From an uncultured Lachnospiraceae bacterium (GTDB lineage: Bacteria; Bacillota; Clostridia; Lachnospirales; Lachnospiraceae): 13,981 bases of DNA. The position numbers and the translations under genes are program-made. Location of the stretch: the NCBI GenBank assembly GCA_910585635.1, contig CAJUFE010000081.1, forward strand, positions 1 to 13,981, in the 5' to 3' direction. Each line of letters opens with the position of its first letter. Position 1 is the first letter of the stretch. The notes beneath the pieces are model-generated. The model worked only from the letters and a program-made list of their open reading frames with translations, had not been told where the DNA came from and made no database searches. Shown here one piece after another: positions 6,652 through 12,653 of the stretch.

Positions 6652-6903
6652 TTATCCAAAACTGATCACTGTCCCCTCTCTGTACTCTCCCATACAAAAA
6701 AGAGTGTCCGCATCCCAACATCCTTCATCATGATCATATCTGTAATAACAGATATCTCCATCACTGACAAATGGTGCTGTGTATGAATAGTAGCAGGGTA
6801 CGCCTTCTGGATAATATGTCATCACATACTCATTTCCCAGCATAGGGCACTGTATCTCGCCCCATTCCCTTCCATTTTCCCACTTTAGCCATTTATCTGG
6901 CAT
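6652..6903 (-). CDS. Small phage protein of unknown function (83 aa)
   Basis: Not recognised. The sequence is rich in Tyr, Trp and acidic residues (starts MPDKWLKWENGREWGEIQCP, then a YYPEGVPCYYSYTAPF segment and YRYDHDEGCWDADTLF), which suggests a small beta-rich fold. The ATG at 6901-6903 comes directly after the methyltransferase stop at 6904, so translation is likely coupled; GGAGG lies 10 bases upstream inside that gene. It could be a partner of the methyltransferase, but only the close spacing supports this. Confidence 0.7.
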   Translation of the reverse strand: MPDKWLKWENGREWGEIQCPMLGNEYVMTYYPEGVPCYYSYTAPFVSDGDICYYRYDHDEGCWDADTLFCMGEYREGTVISFG

Positions 6904-7593
6904 TTATCCTTTACCTCCAATGTCGTATATGCTCATCTGCGCCGTCTCCGTCTTATAACGCTCCATAGATCTCTGGTACATATGCTCATCCTTTTCAAAC
7001 CCTACAAAATGTAGCCCTGCTCCATGGTATGCTATCAGGCTGCTGGCACTGCCCACATGTGTGTCCAGTATCTTCCAGCCAGGCTTTATGTATCTCTGTA
7101 TTATCCAGCGGTATAGGTTGACCGGTTTCTGCGTTGGATGGATACGTTTTTCATTCAACCGTTTATCGCCCTGCTGCACATGGCCGTTATGGATATCCTT
7201 CCCCTGCATCATGCCATTCCACATGTACCGGAACAGCCGGACTGAATCGTGCAGGCTACAATAGGCTATCTCACAGTCTGAAAAACTGCTGCCGCCATTA
7301 CATTTATCCCATATGATGCGGCCAGGGCCGAAGGGATAGTCAAAGTAGTTGCAGCCCCATATGATCTGGTGTTTTGATACCCGCATGAGCTCATCGAAAT
7401 AATCCTTGCCTGGGACTTCCCATTCTGGGGATGGCTCATAGTGCCGCTGTACCCCGATGGGACTTATCTTCCGGCCATAAAACTTTCTTTTTTCAGGGCC
7501 TGAGAAGTATGGAGGGTCGACGACTGCCAGGTCGAAATACCCGTCTGGATATCCCGCCATCCCTTCCATACAATCCTTGTTCATGTAGATCAT
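6904..7593 (-). CDS. Beta-class DNA methyltransferase (N6-adenine or N4-cytosine)
   Basis: A SAM-dependent DNA methyltransferase of the N4/N6 family. Order of motifs is that of the beta class: catalytic DPPY at residues 26-29 near the N-terminus, a recognition region with conserved HPTQKPVNLYRW (152-163), and the SAM-binding motif I at the C-terminus. Motif I reads ILDTHVGSASS (175-185), where the usual form is DPFxGSGT; this variant occurs in phage-encoded relatives, as far as I recall. FVGFEKDE (196-203) is the usual following strand with the acidic SAM contact. At 229 residues it is short but complete for phage enzymes. DPPY mostly points to adenine, but cytosine N4 is not excluded. No restriction gene is adjacent. 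Confidence 0.93.
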   Translation of the reverse strand: MIYMNKDCMEGMAGYPDGYFDLAVVDPPYFSGPEKRKFYGRKISPIGVQRHYEPSPEWEVPGKDYFDELMRVSKHQIIWGCNYFDYPFGPGRIIWDKCNGGSSFSDCEIAYCSLHDSVRLFRYMWNGMMQGKDIHNGHVQQGDKRLNEKRIHPTQKPVNLYRWIIQRYIKPGWKILDTHVGSASSLIAYHGAGLHFVGFEKDEHMYQRSMERYKTETAQMSIYDIGGKG

Positions 7594-7618
7594 CCGTCTG
7601 CCTCTTCTGCCAGCCGCC

Positions 7619-7628
7619 TCCTGCTGCC
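7619..7628 (-). repeat. Dispersed 10-mer GGCAGCAGGA (one of six copies)
   Basis: The 10-mer GGCAGCAGGA (minus strand) occurs six times in the window, at 1098, 7619, 8683, 9922, 10083 and 11240 (plus-strand left ends). Copies at 8683, 9922 and 11240 end 15, 17 and 19 bases before a start codon, just 5' of the Shine-Dalgarno; this copy lies 25 bases before the methyltransferase start at 7593. The copies at 1098 and 10083 are inside genes. The copies at 9922 and 11240 share the longer GGAAAGGCAGCAGGA or GGGAAAGGCAGCAGGA. Function unknown. Confidence 0.6.
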
Positions 7629-7640
7629 TCCTCCACTCCT

Positions 7641-7907
7641 TCAGATGCCTCCGGATCTTACGTTTTCGATAGCCTCGATTATCGCCCTGTTATAGTCAAT
7701 ATTGCTGGATCCTCTGGTGTGTTCCTCTAACTGTCCCACTACCCTATCCACATCGTACGCGATCGCCTGTCCGTCAAAATAATCGAAAAATATATCTTCA
7801 AGTATCGTCATATCTTTATGCTCGATAGCATACTGTATCCCAATATCATTCTGTGCGATAAAATCCAATAACCTTTCATTTTCTACATCTGCGTCGACCA
7901 ATCTCAT
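7641..7907 (-). CDS. Small phage protein MRLVDADV family (88 aa)
   Basis: Begins MRLVDADVENERLLDFIAQN and has AYDVDRVVGQLEEHT before a C-terminal helix ending AIIEAIENVRSGGI. This start (M.LiDAD) and the YDVDkVv.qLEe motif with an ..GGI end are typical of a widespread Clostridia phage family of unknown function that often lies next to Cys-containing small genes and methyltransferases. No catalytic residues are visible. Its stop lies 47 bases before the methyltransferase start, the gap holding the 10-mer repeat. Related in pattern to the 104-residue protein at 6313-6627. Confidence 0.78.
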   Translation of the reverse strand: MRLVDADVENERLLDFIAQNDIGIQYAIEHKDMTILEDIFFDYFDGQAIAYDVDRVVGQLEEHTRGSSNIDYNRAIIEAIENVRSGGI

Positions 7908-7929
7908 TTACTTTCCCCTTCTCCATTTG

Positions 7930-8100
7930 TCATCCTTCGCCTTCCTCATACTCTTTTTTGAGCCATTCCGTTGCTTTTTCCCTGTCCATGCAGGCATCAT
8001 TTAGCCTACACTCCCTGCACTCATAATGGCTACATGGGCTGAGGATATCCTTTGCCATCTGTTCTGTGTCCATGTTCTTGATCCATTCTAAGTTTGTCAC
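7930..8100 (-). CDS. Small four-Cys phage protein MTNLEWIKNM family (56 aa)
   Basis: Begins at a GTG (8098-8100) that overlaps the previous gene's TGA (GTGA) and has AGGAGG 8 bases upstream, so this start is preferred over an ATG at 8121 inside the previous gene. The protein starts MTNLEWIKNMDTEQMAKDIL, has cysteines at 23, 28, 31 and 37 and ends in a WLKKEYEEGEG helix. The layout NLEWIK.M...MA...C..C....C...WL is a familiar small phage zinc-finger-like family of unknown role. Confidence 0.8.
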   Translation of the reverse strand: MTNLEWIKNMDTEQMAKDILSPCSHYECRECRLNDACMDREKATEWLKKEYEEGEG

Positions 8101-8438
8101 CTCCCATCCCTCCTGTTCCATTCTGCGATCGCTGCCTCCCGTCCATCTACTGTTAGCTGTATCTCGCCTTCGGCTGTCAGGGTAACCTTGACCTCATAAG
8201 TCTTCGGTATTTCTACACCACATTCCTTGCATCCGATCGCGAACCCGATACAAGTGTCGTGATGGGCACTCCCGGATCTTCTCACCTTAAAAATTGCGGT
8301 CCCACCGCAGAACGGGCATTTCTTTAAAACTTCCATCTCCCCATCTCCTTCCTTTTCATCATGTATCGTGTCCATGAGTGCCGGATCCCTCAAGTCCTGT
8401 AATTGTCTTCTTGCATATTCCAACGTTCTTTCATCCAT
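8097..8438 (-). CDS. Lar-like restriction alleviation zinc protein (113 aa)
   Basis: The part from MEVLKKCPFCGG on matches the Lar family (restriction alleviation proteins): CPFCGG (C41, C44), a second pair CKEC (C70, C73) and the family's closing EAAIAEWNRR. In E. coli prophage Rac, Lar reduces type I restriction; many phage relatives are simply zinc ribbons with unproven function. Start is uncertain: the ATG at 8436-8438 has GGAAGGAG 10 bases upstream and fills the gap after the zinc-ribbon gene, and gives an extra 34-residue helix; the ATG at 8334-8336 has an equally good site and gives the bare Lar domain. A role next to three methyltransferases against host restriction fits well, but is inference. 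Confidence 0.8.
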   Translation of the reverse strand: MDERTLEYARRQLQDLRDPALMDTIHDEKEGDGEMEVLKKCPFCGGTAIFKVRRSGSAHHDTCIGFAIGCKECGVEIPKTYEVKVTLTAEGEIQLTVDGREAAIAEWNRRDGR

Positions 8439-8460
8439 CCTCTTTTTGCTCCTTCCTGTC

Positions 8461-8667
8461 TTACCTTTCGTACTTGATGGTCTTTCCATCCTCCATTTCG
8501 ATCTTTACACTCATTGGATACCCATACGTATCCTGTCCGTAAGGGACGTATGCTGCCCCTCTGATCCTGACGGGTCCGATATGCCAATCCTCACATTTAG
8601 CACATCTTTCTTTATCAGTGTACTCAGTCCCACACGTTTCACAGATATAACGCTCGACTATCTTCAT
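8461..8667 (-). CDS. Small zinc-ribbon protein (68 aa)
   Basis: A short zinc ribbon: CETC at residues 9-12 and CAKC at 22-25, followed by a beta-rich tail ending SVKIEMEDGKTIKYER. The start ATG (8665-8667) has AGGGGG 5 bases upstream, and a copy of the 10-mer repeat lies 15 bases before it. Role unknown; such ribbons often contact DNA, RNA or the transcription machinery. The next gene starts 22 bases past its stop if the longer start is used. Confidence 0.78.
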   Translation of the reverse strand: MKIVERYICETCGTEYTDKERCAKCEDWHIGPVRIRGAAYVPYGQDTYGYPMSVKIEMEDGKTIKYER

Positions 8668-8679
8668 CCTTGCCCCCTT

Positions 8680-8865
8680 TCATCCTGCTGCCTCTGCCCT
8701 GTGCCACGGATACATTCCCATGCATCCGAACCTGGCGCCAGCGTACAGGCTGCATCCTGCACAGTCTTTTCCTTTCCCAGTCCCTTCCAGCATGTCACAT
8801 TCCTCCCTATCCTCTTTCATCCGCTGTGTCAGCGGTATCGTTACGTATTCTGTTGTAAACATCAT
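8680..8865 (-). CDS. Very small four-Cys protein (61 aa)
   Basis: Starts MMFTTEYVTIPLTQRMKEDR and has cysteines at 23, 35, 38 and 48 (around CAGCSLYAG and GCMGM), a possible metal site. Its ATG overlaps the previous stop as ATGA (8862-8865), the usual sign of translational coupling. The last codons contain a copy of the GGCAGCAGGA repeat. No known domain. The compact fit between two genes and the paired Cys support it. Confidence 0.7.
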   Translation of the reverse strand: MMFTTEYVTIPLTQRMKEDREECDMLEGTGKGKDCAGCSLYAGARFGCMGMYPWHRAEAAG

Positions 8866-9230
8866 CCATCCTCCATCCTGGCCATAAAACTTTTATAGCA
8901 CCTCTGGCATCCTACCGTATCCACCAAGGTGCACTGGATATACCCATCCTGGAATACTGACACTGGAGCTTCTAGGCATTCCCTCACCTGCTGCCCCCTG
9001 TACTCTACAAAACGCCCACAATGGCTTACGGGGTAAGATATGCCGCCCCGGCACCAGTACGCCTGCTGTGCCTCCCAGTGGCTCCACGTTGTCCGTGACG
9101 GCTCATCTGGGTGCGCCGCGTCGTATGGATCTGTTTTTGCACGATGGTCATCGTAACACCTGCCATAGGGGCATCTTAACGACCACCAGTACAGGCATTT
9201 CCGGCATACGCAATCTTCACAGCCTGACAT
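8862..9230 (-). CDS. Cys-rich phage protein MSGCEDC family (122 aa)
   Basis: Twelve cysteines in 122 residues, with an N-terminal CEDCVCRKC cluster, then LRCPYGRCYDDHRAKTDPYD, DEPSRTTWSHW, WCRGGISYPVSHC, and a C-terminal CTLVDTVGCQRCYKSF. I recognise this pattern as one that recurs in Clostridia phages and mobile elements, always without assigned function. The spacing suggests two or three zinc sites and perhaps a nucleic-acid-binding role. No secretion signal, so the cysteines are probably metal ligands rather than disulfides. Overlaps the end of the membrane-protein gene by 14 bases. Confidence 0.83.
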   Translation of the reverse strand: MSGCEDCVCRKCLYWWSLRCPYGRCYDDHRAKTDPYDAAHPDEPSRTTWSHWEAQQAYWCRGGISYPVSHCGRFVEYRGQQVRECLEAPVSVFQDGYIQCTLVDTVGCQRCYKSFMARMEDG

Positions 9231-9447
9231 CCCTTTTATCCCTCATGCGTGGCAGACAGGGTATCATAAACGGCTTTTCCGTGATCCTATATAATTCTTC
9301 CTTTCTCTTTTTGGACAGATATATGTACCTGAAGAGTATCATCCAGATCACATCGTCGACGATCCGCGGCTGTACCTTCCCGTAAAATATCATCTCCAGT
9401 ATCTGCCAGACGATGTTTATCAAGATGGCTACAACGCACGTATCCAT
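9217..9447 (-). CDS. Small membrane protein (76 aa)
   Basis: The N-terminus MDTCVVAILINIVWQILEMI is a hydrophobic helix of about 18 residues, and a second shorter one (VIWMILFRYIYL) follows, with a basic KKRKEEL stretch behind it. This gives a likely one- or two-span inner-membrane protein with a cytoplasmic positive loop. Start ATG 9445-9447 has AAGGAG 7-8 bases upstream; a longer start at 9471 overlaps the previous gene and has no site. Function unknown. Small membrane proteins among early phage genes may act in exclusion or host takeover, but nothing here shows it. Confidence 0.7.
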   Translation of the reverse strand: MDTCVVAILINIVWQILEMIFYGKVQPRIVDDVIWMILFRYIYLSKKRKEELYRITEKPFMIPCLPRMRDKRDVRL

Positions 9448-9467
9448 GAACACTCTCCTTTTCTGTC

Positions 9468-9728
9468 TCATCCCTGCTCCTCCCTAAAGAGCGGCTCGAT
9501 CCGCGCCTTTATCTCTCCTAGTTTCTTTTGCCCTATACCTCTGATCCCTGCGATCGCCTCATAGACCATTGTGAGGTCAACGCCTGGTACGCTCTCCCTG
9601 CCGTCCTCATAGCCAAACTTATACAGGTCCATACAGAACTTTTCAAACTGCTGCCTGTCGAATTTTTTGACACTCTTATATGTCGCTCTTGTGATCGTTG
9701 GCATGACGCCCTTTTTATTCCTGTTCAT
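9468..9728 (-). CDS. Small phage protein with helix-hairpin-helix-like end (86 aa)
   Basis: Starts MNRNKKGVMPTITRATYKSV, continues KKFDRQQFEKFCMDLYKFGY and EDGRESVPGVDL, and closes with IAGIRGIGQKKLGEIKARI. The G-I-G-x-K-K-L-x-E-I part resembles a helix-hairpin-helix DNA-binding motif. I recognise this as a widespread small gene in Clostridia phages, near methyltransferases and the replication module. ATG 9726-9728 overlaps the preceding stop; the Shine-Dalgarno is weak. A longer start at 9764 is possible but lies in the preceding gene. Confidence 0.8.
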   Translation of the reverse strand: MNRNKKGVMPTITRATYKSVKKFDRQQFEKFCMDLYKFGYEDGRESVPGVDLTMVYEAIAGIRGIGQKKLGEIKARIEPLFREEQG

Positions 9729-9904
9729 GTTTTGTCCACCACTGCCTCTTTTGGACCATCCCATATATCGTATCCTTCAAAGTCACTAAACCTCTCTATC
9801 GTTTCATCGTCCATGACTGCTGCCTTATCCCGCGCCTCTTCTATGGACCCTGCCTCTATCCTCACGCGGCGGAATGTCGCGTACTCTATCTCAAATGTCC
9901 CCAT
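9725..9904 (-). CDS. Very small acidic phage protein (59 aa)
   Basis: Starts MGTFEIEYATFRRVRIEAGS then IEEARDKAAVMDDETIERF and ends EGYDIWDGPKEAVVDKT. The pattern (beta hairpin ..V.ieA.s.eEA..kA then ..eGyeIwd) is that of a small beta-alpha-beta phage protein of unknown function. AGGAGG is 8 bases before ATG 9902-9904; the GTG just before is less well placed. Its beginning overlaps the end of the methyltransferase C-terminal gene, and its end overlaps the next gene, so it is locked in the operon. Confidence 0.8.
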   Translation of the reverse strand: MGTFEIEYATFRRVRIEAGSIEEARDKAAVMDDETIERFSDFEGYDIWDGPKEAVVDKT

Positions 9905-10502
9905 CACCTACTCCTCCTGTGTCCTGCTGCCTTTCCCTGCATTGCTTATCCATATACCTGTCTTTTAACCCATCATCCCATCTTGGCACACCTTTTATCC
10001 CCAGCTGGCTGAATATGCCCGCCAGACAGTTTTTGACGATGGAGTTCCCGGCCTGCTTGTATAACTGCGTCTTTGAACATACTCCTGCTGCCTTTTCAAA
10101 GTCCTCATCCGAAAAGCCCATCAGCCGCCAGCATTCCCTCTCTGTCAATCTCCGTATCCAAAGTCCTTCAATGACCGTTGTCCCACCGCCAGCCGCGACC
10201 GTGCGGTATATCCCGTTTTGCTCGTGGACGGTCTGGTCACAGTCCATGTGCAGGTCCCTTTCGAGTATGCCCACATCGTGTTTTTCCGCTTTTATCGTCC
10301 TTGATATACCTTTGAGTACACCGCGCCGGAACCTTTCGCTGGCGCCGCAGTAGACGCCTCCTATAACTTTACGTTCTATGATCATCGGCTCTGTGTTCCC
10401 TCCGGAGTGCGCCCTCAATGCGGGGGCGGTCCCTTTCTTGTCGTATACATTCCCGGCGAAGTTCCCGCCGCTGTGCCCGTAGATGTTACCGATCTTCCCC
10501 AT
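9891..10502 (-). CDS. C-terminal part of a split cytosine-5 DNA methyltransferase (target-recognition and motifs IX-X)
   Basis: 203 residues that carry the half missing from the upstream gene: a Gly/Ser/Asn-rich recognition region (NIYGHSGGNFAGNVYDKKGT, then PALRAHSGGN), motif IX RRLTERECWRLMGF (117-130), a helix with FEKAAGV, and motif X QAGNSIVKN (150-158), which closes the SAM site. No motif I or PCQ. Begins at ATG 10500-10502, overlapping the stop of the N-terminal part by 17 bases; in this frame a TAG stands directly before the ATG, so it cannot be extended. AGAGGG 8 bases upstream can serve as ribosome binding site. The two parts presumably assemble, as in the two-subunit enzyme M.AquI; a frameshift in a single gene is the alternative. 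Confidence 0.88.
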   Translation of the reverse strand: MGKIGNIYGHSGGNFAGNVYDKKGTAPALRAHSGGNTEPMIIERKVIGGVYCGASERFRRGVLKGISRTIKAEKHDVGILERDLHMDCDQTVHEQNGIYRTVAAGGGTTVIEGLWIRRLTERECWRLMGFSDEDFEKAAGVCSKTQLYKQAGNSIVKNCLAGIFSQLGIKGVPRWDDGLKDRYMDKQCRERQQDTGGVGDGDI

Positions 10503-11220
10503 CTATGTATCCCTCTATCAGCTTCCTGGTCCCTTCCGTGTCGATATGATAACTCTCATCCACATCATCTTCGCAGTGATCGTCTATACAGTCATATAAC
10601 GGCACCGGGCTTGGGAAGTGATAACTGTATGCCCCTAATATGGATACCATGAAGCACCTCTTCCTGTTCTGCGGGATGCCGTAGTCCCTGGTGTTGAGTA
10701 TCTGTGTATAGTTTGTATAGCCTTTGGCAGACAGGTATCCCCGCCATGCATTGAAGTCGTCTATATTCTTTTTGCCTATCACCTGCGGGACATTCTCCAT
10801 GAGGAGGATGTCTGGGAGCTGGTCTGTCCCATCCAGTAACCGTTCCACTTCCCATAATAACCCGGAGCGTGTGCCGCTCCCCTTTTTCATGCCCCTCATT
10901 TTTCCGGCTGGGGACAGGTCCTGGCATGGGAATGAATAGGTCAGTATGTAGGAATACCTGTCTTTTTCCACGATGCCGAGATCTGCACCTTTTAAGCTCT
11001 CTATATCCGTGGCTGGGAAGTCCGTGCCATGGATGGCGTTGTAACTTGCGATAGCGAACTTATCAAACTCGACCACCCTGTAATGCTCGAAATCCGCGCC
11101 TAGGTCCCGGAGGGCCATGGCCTGGCTGCCGATACCGGCGAACAGCTCTATCAGGCGTATGGGCTTGTCTATGGATATCTCAGGCATGGTCAGGTCAAAC
11201 ATGTGGATCTGTCCGTCCAT
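10486..11220 (-). CDS. N-terminal catalytic part of a split cytosine-5 DNA methyltransferase
   Basis: 244 residues with the catalytic half of a C5 methyltransferase: SAM motif FAGIGS (27-32), the catalytic PCQD with Cys99, ENVP (142-145) and QNRKR (184-188). The recognition domain and motifs IX-X are absent, but follow in the next gene. The enzyme would methylate cytosine at C5 in a short site that cannot be read from the sequence. The start ATG at 11218-11220 has AAGGAG 7 bases upstream; a longer start at 11319 would overlap the previous gene by 59 bases and adds a Lys-rich tail without family resemblance. A copy of the 10-mer repeat lies 19 bases before the start. Position in the early region fits DNA protection from host restriction. 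Confidence 0.93.
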   Translation of the reverse strand: MDGQIHMFDLTMPEISIDKPIRLIELFAGIGSQAMALRDLGADFEHYRVVEFDKFAIASYNAIHGTDFPATDIESLKGADLGIVEKDRYSYILTYSFPCQDLSPAGKMRGMKKGSGTRSGLLWEVERLLDGTDQLPDILLMENVPQVIGKKNIDDFNAWRGYLSAKGYTNYTQILNTRDYGIPQNRKRCFMVSILGAYSYHFPSPVPLYDCIDDHCEDDVDESYHIDTEGTRKLIEGYIDGEDR

Positions 11221-11260
11221 CTGTGTCTCCTTTTTTGCATCCTGCTGCCTTTCCTGTTTT

Positions 11261-11587
11261 TTACAGGTAGTTCTTCCCGAACTCCTGCATCCATCTTTCG
11301 TGGCCATATCTCTTTTCAAATTCCTCCTGGGCGATCCTCTTTAGTGTGAGGTCGACTTCCGGGTTGTTGTGCGGGGCCTCCGGGCCGTGTTCGTGGTGCC
11401 TTTCTGCGCATACGTACGCCCAAAGCCCAAACCTCTCTGCTTTTTTTCGGAATGCGCCGAACCTGCCGTATATAAAATGATGCTTGTGAAGGCCCGTCTG
11501 TCCCAGCCCTCCATAGTATCCTTTCTCCTCTGCCTCCATCCTGCAGATGTAACACTCCTTTTCATCTTGTATGATGCTCTTTGCCAT
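11261..11587 (-). CDS. HNH/DUF968-like zinc protein (108 aa)
   Basis: Begins MAKSIIQDEKECYICRMEAE and has the pattern CxxC (C12, C15), HKHH (34-37), then LWAYVCAERHHEHGPEAPHN (C60, H64, H65, H73) and an end in FGKNYL. This is a common small protein of Firmicutes phages with an HNH-nuclease-like zinc site, similar in layout to DUF968 and to the P1 Ref recombination enhancer. Whether it cuts DNA is not known: the catalytic HH is present. ATG at 11585-11587 has AAGGAGG 8 bases upstream and lies 3 bases after the previous stop. A role in recombination or replication is suggested only by family and context. Confidence 0.85.
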   Translation of the reverse strand: MAKSIIQDEKECYICRMEAEEKGYYGGLGQTGLHKHHFIYGRFGAFRKKAERFGLWAYVCAERHHEHGPEAPHNNPEVDLTLKRIAQEEFEKRYGHERWMQEFGKNYL

Positions 11588-11590
11588 CCG

Positions 11591-12025
11591 CTATGCCTCC
11601 TTGCTCAGATCCCAGAGCATGACCTCCTGGTAGCCATGGGGGCCGGTCTGGAATGCGTATTCGTGTTTTTTCAGGGCGGCTATCACCTGCTGCCACTCCC
11701 TGGCGTTTCCCACTGGCCGGCCTTTGGCGTTAATCCAGCCGGCCTTTTCCCACTGTCCTGGCCAGCCATTTTTTATGGCGTTCAAAACATGCTCGCACCG
11801 AGTAAATACTCGGACGGAGCAGGGTTTTACGAGTATGCTCATCGCCGCCGCTATCAGCAGCAGGGTCACCTGGTTCTCTGTGCTGTCATTTAGATAAATC
11901 TTGCCTTCGCGGGTGACGGGATCGCCGTTCTTTTTCCTGTATTCTGCGACCCACATCCCTGCGCCGTCTTTTCTGGCGGGGCCTTTATACGTGGTCTCGA
12001 TGAATATGTCCACTCTCGGTCTCAC
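11591..12025 (-). CDS. RNase H-fold protein, probably with altered active site (144 aa)
   Basis: Aligns by eye with RNase HI: VDIFIETTYKGPARKDGAGM is the first strand hairpin, ENQVTLLLIAAAMSIL the first helix, VRVFTRCEHVLNAI the strand and helix where RNase HI has TDSxYV, and WEKAGWINAKGRPVGNAREW the handle region. The acidic residues are changed: the first Asp is Glu10, the helix Glu is not at its usual place and the TDS aspartate is Arg. I recall a broad phage family with the same IETD/TED pattern, so some activity is not excluded. Starts at GTG 12023-12025, overlapping the preceding TGA (GTGA), with AAGGAGG 8 bases upstream. Possible RNA or RNA-DNA hybrid handling in phage replication. Confidence 0.8.
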   Translation of the reverse strand: MRPRVDIFIETTYKGPARKDGAGMWVAEYRKKNGDPVTREGKIYLNDSTENQVTLLLIAAAMSILVKPCSVRVFTRCEHVLNAIKNGWPGQWEKAGWINAKGRPVGNAREWQQVIAALKKHEYAFQTGPHGYQEVMLWDLSKEA

Positions 12026-12399
12026 CCTGTCAGCCTCCTTTTTACGGTCTCTGTGCGCTCGACGTTTATATCTCCTTTTGATGTCTGGGATATAGATGCC
12101 TTTGTCCCATCGTATAGGGTCAGGGCGATCTTTGTGATCTCCCCATCCAGTACCCCTTCCGCTGCCGCCAAGAGGATCTGGACAGCCCCGTCACTGTCCT
12201 CTCCCTTCCCAAATAGTGCCCGTACATTGTCCAGGGTCCTCTCCCGCCTCTTTTTTTCTCTGCGGTACGATACCGCCTCCTGACACTCACAGGCCATCGT
12301 GGCGGCTTCTGCCGCTCCCTCTCCTGTGGGCATGTCCTGGATCTTGACCAGCTGTCCGCAGAACTTGCATGGTGCTGTCGATATACCCATATCCGTCAC
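12022..12399 (-). CDS. Phage protein with N-terminal Cys motif (125 aa)
   Basis: CKFCGQ at residues 11-16 plus CEC at 37-39 form a likely zinc site, followed by a basic segment (YRREKKRRERTLDNVRALFG) and a beta-rich C-terminus (GEITKIALTLYDGTKASISQ). Unknown function; recurring in Clostridia phages in my recollection, near recombination or replication genes. GTG at 12397-12399 overlaps the upstream TGA; an ATG at 12388-12390 (residue 4) is as well placed behind AGGAAGG, so the start could be three codons later. Confidence 0.78.
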   Translation of the reverse strand: MTDMGISTAPCKFCGQLVKIQDMPTGEGAAEAATMACECQEAVSYRREKKRRERTLDNVRALFGKGEDSDGAVQILLAAAEGVLDGEITKIALTLYDGTKASISQTSKGDINVERTETVKRRLTG

Positions 12400-12653
12400 C
12401 CCTTCCTATATCTCTTTATCTTTTTCCCAAATATCGCCTCTTCTTCCGAGACTATCCCGCGCTCTGTCCTGATCCTGACTTTGTACCAGTAGCTGCCTCT
12501 GGTATCGACATGGAGATCATAGAGGCGCTCCTGTCTCTCCACTGTCCCGATATAAGACGTGCTCAATCCCTCCGCCTTCCACCCGGCCCGGCTCTCGTAG
12601 TTGTATGCTTTACTGAGGGCCTCCTCTAATCGTTCCTGTGTATATGCGTCCAT
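12396..12653 (-). CDS. Small phage protein of unknown function (85 aa)
   Basis: Not recognised. The protein MDAYTQERLEEALSKAYNYE then SRAGWKAEGLSTSYIGT is helical followed by beta strands (YWYKVRIRTERGIVSEEEAI), and ends in a Lys/Arg-rich tail. The start ATG 12651-12653 has an excellent AGGAGG 6-7 bases upstream and overlaps the end of the Rep gene by 44 bases, so the two are co-translated. The basic tail might bind nucleic acid. Tight linkage to Rep suggests a replication accessory role, without direct proof. Confidence 0.78.
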   Translation of the reverse strand: MDAYTQERLEEALSKAYNYESRAGWKAEGLSTSYIGTVERQERLYDLHVDTRGSYWYKVRIRTERGIVSEEEAIFGKKIKRYRKG

